The position numbers and the translations under genes were made by a program. The notes beneath the pieces are model-generated. The model searched no databases, was not told the origin of the DNA, and was given only the letters and a program-made list of their open reading frames with translations. Source: Lycium barbarum (lineage: Eukaryota; Streptophyta; Magnoliopsida; Solanales; Solanaceae). From it: a stretch of 64,000 nucleotides of DNA. Location: the NCBI RefSeq assembly GCF_019175385.1, contig NC_083340.1, positions 14,396,336 through 14,460,335 on the forward strand, written 5' to 3'. Below are positions 60,000 to 64,000 of the stretch, piece after piece; the stretch's first letter is position 1; each line of letters begins with the position of its first letter.

Positions 60000-61711
60000 A
60001 ACTGCATGGTTTCTGTGTGAAGGCATCAAAATAATTCCTGTCCATTTGAGAGTATCTTCACATCTGTGGTGTAAGCTGTTGAATTTTCATTGAATGTCTT
60101 CTGTTGGTTCTTTTCAGTATAAGAAACCATTGCCTTTACTTTGGCGTATCTGTAGTATACTCTTGGGTTCTTGCAAAGTGCTTTCTAAAGAATAAGAATT
60201 GAGGGATGATTAAGTCGTTCCAGTTATTCTTTTCAATATAGTTGCTCTTAAATGCCTCATTCTGAATGTCTTAATGCATGAGCTTCATCTACTTGATTTA
60301 TTTGACATGGACGGATGCGTGTGTTTTCATCCTGGGTCAAGATTCCTGGCCTATGTTTCTTCATGGCTTACGGACTACTATATGATTCATTCCTATTACA
60401 TTTAAGAATGGAGAATTTTATAATTGACCTTAATCTTCTGAGTCTACTATTCACTTTTTGGATGGGACAGAATCTCCAGGATTTAAAAGTTAACAATCAA
60501 ATGAGAAAAAAAAACGATATTACCATTTTATAAAGTCAATCTGTGGCGTTTGTATACTTTTTGGAAATTCTTTTGCGGGAAAATTTGTGTAAAACTAAGA
60601 TGTTATTGTAAGTGCTTGTTAGTATTCATAGAAAGTATTTTCCTAAAGGTGTGTCAACTGAAACTTTTTTCTCCTACAATAGCAAGATGCTGCTCAAAAA
60701 AGAATAACTCGATGACTAAAATTGACTCATCAGATGCTTTTGGCAATGTGTTTTAAAGATGAAGAAACACTTTATCATTAATAATGCATGGAAAATTGCA
60801 AGATTCAGACATGCAGATACACGTTTATGCTATAGAGATAATCAAGTCACTAAGTTCTGGGGAACATAAAGCTATACATTTGTTACATAATGGCTCTTCG
60901 GCATCGACCAGCAAGCAACCGAAATTATCTCATTTTCACATTTGCCTTAATTTTTTTTTTTTTAGGCAACAAGAAGAAAGAATGTGAATAAGACCGTGCC
61001 ATAAAAATAGTACTTAGTAGGGGTTACTGTTCACTTTTACACTTGCATACAAATGCTAATTTCATAACTTGGCTCCTTGTATATCGAACAATAAATTAGA
61101 GCAATTTTGAAGGTTAATTTTGAAAACCTTTTAATTACCAAATAAACGAGTAAAGGTTCTGGTAATCTCCCGGGAAAGGTGTTAGACACCTTAGGAAATT
61201 CGCGAAGCGCGATATGGCCGGCGGTAATTTGAATGTTTTGGCTAAAAGAGAATTATCTCGTTTGTAAAATGGACTTTAAGGAATTTGAAGGTAAAACTTG
61301 AAGAAAAAAACAATTTGAATAGAGTCTTGCCACCTTTGTAAAACTTCAAAATCATCTTTTTGATCCTTCGTAAAATTGGTTGTATATTAGGACGAACAGA
61401 TTTGGTATATTTGTACAAAGTGGTTTTGAGTAGATTGTAAGAAAACATCGTTGTTGGACCGACGCTCACTAGGATGTTGATTGATGTGTACATTTGTCAT
61501 TGACCTTGCAAAACCTTTTCTTGTCTTTTCTAAAAGAAAGATGGGTCGTAGCCTAAAAGCGCTCAAGAGAAAAATCATATTATTCAAAGAGGGTGTGTGG
61601 TGGTGGGGGGGGGGGGTGTGGAACCATTCAATTCTTAACTTCTTCAAAATGGTTTAAACACTTCTTTTGATAAATTTGAGATCGCACGGTCTTTGAAAAA
61701 AAGCACTTGAA
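60000..61711. other. Intergenic DNA, no gene recognised
   Basis: AT-rich with chance ORFs below 90 codons. A GC-rich patch at 61,168-61,226 (TCCCGGGA, GGTGTTAGACACC, TTCGCGAAGCGCG) is full of small palindromes, and a G run lies at 61,606-61,616. Confidence 0.45.
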
Positions 61712-62661
61712 CATTACATGAATAAACAATAGTGAGAGCATTAGGAATTTAAATGAAATCATACTGTACATTATACAACAAGGAAGATCGTGTCCCTCTT
61801 GGATTATTGTTGGATCATTGGTGCGATAATTTCTGCTCAATAAGTGACTCACTCGAGTCACCAGAATTTCTTAATATTGTAGGACATTAACAAACTATTG
61901 GAACATTGAAACATGTATTTCTTTAATTAAGAGTTGCGAATTACTGCAGATTTTTAAAATATTGGAATATAATTGTTTCTAACAAGGCGGAGCTCCTCAC
62001 AAAATTATGCTAGGGCCATATTTATGGCTTTTCATTTTATTTATTTATCCATTTATTTACAAGGGTGGTTGAACATTTAAATTCAAAAAATTGTAACTTC
62101 AGAATACTACTAAATTTAGTAAAATGTAATTGTTTTATAGAAGTATTTAATTTATTTAAGAACTGCAATATTATATGTGTTGTAATATATACATTATGTG
62201 AATTTAGTGTTATTGCAGATAAAGATAGCTATATGACCTAAAATCAGAAATTTTGAAAAGAACACTGAAAGTGATCAATATGCAGTCAAAAAAGGGAAGT
62301 AATTAGTTCAACAACTTTAATAAAGCAAAGCAAGATTAGAAAGTAACAATAAATATAACTAATTAGAGGTATGAATAATGTAATAAGGTTTTATTGACTA
62401 GAGTTGTAGAGATTTTTTTAAATTTATTTTCTTTTTATCCATAGTATAGAATAACATCAAATATGTTCATAAATTAATTTAAATGTGTTACTATTGTTTT
62501 GTAGTGTTTTGATTCAATTCAACTTTATTGCTTGCAACGGCAGTATAATAAGAAATCTAATACAATTTAATTGGGATTCGTAATAATCTCGTAATAGATT
62601 AACATAATATGAATATATTAATTAAGCATGAAAATACGCGTGACAACAGAATCACACACCA

Positions 62662-62671
62662 ATTATAAATA
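62662..62671 (+). promoter_or_regulatory. Putative TATA box of MADS relic 2
   Basis: ATTATAAATA at the same distance from the ATG as in copy 1. Confidence 0.5.
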
Positions 62672-62756
62672 ACACGGGATTTCTACTCAAATTACTCAGG
62701 CTTATTCAGCCAAAACGTCTTCTTAATCTTTCTTCTTTTAGTATTTACTTTTTGCA

Positions 62757-63260
62757 ATGGAAAGGAAAATCAGTATGGGCCGACAAAAAATTGAAATGAA
62801 GTTAGTTGAGTCTAAAAATGCATGTTGTGTTACTTTTTCAAAAAGAAAAAAGTGTTTGTTCAAAATTGTAGATGAGCTTACAACTATGTCCAGTGCAGAT
62901 ATTAGTGCTTTTTTCTTTTCACCTAGTGGAAAAGCATATTCCCATAGCTCCACTAGTATAGAAAAAGATAATAGATAAATTTCTTGAATGAAAACGAGAT
63001 AATCCCCAAATTGACGATCAAGTTAATGTGGAAAAATCAAATGTCTTTCACGCATTTGATGGTCTCCGTGAAGAATTACAAGTACCTAATGAGCAGGAAA
63101 AAGCCGAAAAATGAGGTATAAGATCTTGCACCCAGGTGCAGAAATACCACATAATAAACACAGGTCAGAGCAATTGGTGGCAATCAAGCTACGATTGGAC
63201 GAACTTATAAAAGAAGCAAAAAGTTGTTTGTTGGCCGAACGACTCAAATTTGATTTTTAA
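62757..63260 (+). pseudogene. Type I (M-alpha-like) MADS-box gene, frameshifted, copy 2
   Basis: The MADS domain is open here: MERKISMGRQKIEMKLVESK, VTFSKRKKCLFKIVDELTTM and FFFSPSGKAYSHSSTSIEK. One extra base near 62,965 then shifts the frame and it ends at 62,978 (73 aa). In the old frame a TGG to TGA change near 62,988 adds a stop. The tail is recognisable (QVNVEKSNVFHAFDGLREEL) to about 63,254, where a deletion of about 230 bp relative to copy 1 removes the C-terminal end. The short 73-aa frame still has most of the DNA-binding part, so a truncated product cannot be fully excluded. Confidence 0.85.
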
Positions 63261-63601
63261 TGATGCTTTGTGTTTGTTCCAGATTGGTAGACCGGTTGAA
63301 TCATTTTATTGAGTGAACAATGTGAATTGATGAAGAAAAAAACCAATTTTACGGAATGAATTTTCTAAGTAGGGTGACATTCGTCAAGGCGTATCTCTCT
63401 ACAAAATCTAGGATTCATATAACAAACAAGATTCTTTCATGAAGCTACTGCTTAGCTGATAGAAGTTACTCGGCCAATAGCTTTACCAGCTCATTGGACA
63501 TTTTTTGAACTGGTTGATCCATGATCCATTGCATTGCGCTAATTTGTTTGGTGACCTTGGTGTATTAGTTGAATTTTCTTTAAGAGGGCTTGATTTTAGT
63601 C

Positions 63602-63828
63602 CACTTAGATTGTTTCATACTCCTTAAAAAAATACTAACTTCTAGAATAAAATATATGTAATATGACTAAACTACCCTTAACTAATAAAATTCTTGTTTA
63701 TTTATTGTCTCGAGTAAATGGGGCAAATCGGAAAAAAATAATTAATTCCTTCTTGATTATGTAAGCAGACACTTATTTTGAATCAAAACGAAAAGGTCAA
63801 TTGGACCCTTATTTTAAACCGGAGGGAG
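63602..63828. mobile_element. Stowaway-like MITE, left end truncated
   Basis: The right end reads AAACCGGAGGGAGTA with TA after it. Inner sequence (GACACTTATTTTGAATCAAA) is typical, but the left terminus is lost where the segmental duplication ends. Confidence 0.55.
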
Positions 63829-64000
63829 TAATTTTTCTTACTTAAAAAAATATATGGGATTCAATTTATGACATTATGTGATTATCCATTATAAGATATT
63901 GCTCTTGAGCAAATTTAATTGTATATTGTAGATAAATTAATCAAATTGAGTGATTTTTCTAGTTTTTAAAAATTGAGGATATAAATCATATTTCACCTTT
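63829..64000. other. Window end, nothing recognised
   Basis: AT-rich sequence without ORF or repeat evidence. Confidence 0.4.

Larger units (their letters stand above)
61712..63601 (+). repeat. Segmental duplication copy 2 (contiguous)
   Basis: Collinear with 46,160-47,605 and then 54,484-56,010 without the two large insertions. It therefore shows the state of copy 1 before insertion. Confidence 0.92.

Noticed and set aside
1..64000. A previously undescribed multi-gene system
   Set aside because: Apart from one small unknown gene, every feature I could identify is a known class of transposon or a decayed known gene. I see no conserved cluster of unknown genes.

Overview
This window looks like nuclear DNA of a flowering plant, almost certainly from the nightshade family (Solanaceae). 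Three things point there: TS-type SINE tails ending in GTTGTTG repeats, a Tat-lineage Ty3/gypsy element with an antisense ORF, and AT-rich intergenic DNA packed with hAT, Stowaway, Mutator and Helitron insertions. It is gene-poor. I see one convincing intact protein gene, four clear gene relics, and a large amount of nested transposon DNA. I found no CRISPR array, rRNA gene, functional tRNA gene or bacterial-type operon, and no convincing new biological system. The value of the window is in its insertion and duplication history, much of which can be read from target-site duplications (TSDs) and internal empty-site comparisons.

1-17,804: one degraded Tat-lineage (Retand-like) LTR retrotransposon on the + strand. 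It has a partial 5' LTR, PBS, gag, protease, RT, two RNase H modules, integrase, an antisense ORF (PF04195-like head plus coiled coil) and a 3' LTR. Three later insertions sit in it: an antisense Tekay-like LTR-plus-gag fragment (4,546-8,488), a clean solo LTR with TSD GAAGC (12,496-14,965), and a 197-bp hAT MITE in the 3' LTR (17,490-17,686) whose empty site is preserved in the 5' LTR.

17,805-35,598: intergenic DNA with Stowaway and hAT MITEs, a tRNA-derived SINE interrupted by a hAT MITE, two Helitron candidates and a foldback MITE. The single intact gene lies on the minus strand at 26,768-27,439. It encodes a 223-residue Cys-rich, Ser-rich plant protein of unknown function.

35,599-39,468: a Mutator-like element with about 372-bp terminal inverted repeats and a 10-bp TSD. 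It carries a 163-aa ORF resembling the N-terminus of MULE transposases, a 193-bp tandem triplication, and a CACTA-type terminus embedded at the edge of its right inverted repeat.

39,469-46,160: more MITEs, a TS SINE with its TSD, a minus-strand TRIM element, and an intron-containing, multiply frameshifted alpha-tubulin pseudogene.

46,160-63,601: a segmental duplication. Copy 2 (61,712-63,601) is contiguous. Copy 1 (46,160-56,010) is split by an 806-bp hAT insertion and by about 6.9 kb of Helitron-like DNA. Each copy carries a type I MADS-box gene broken by frameshift. Between the copies lie pieces of a cytochrome c oxidase subunit 6a gene (57,071-59,999) with a 5'-truncated LINE in its intron and an apparently mutated last splice acceptor.
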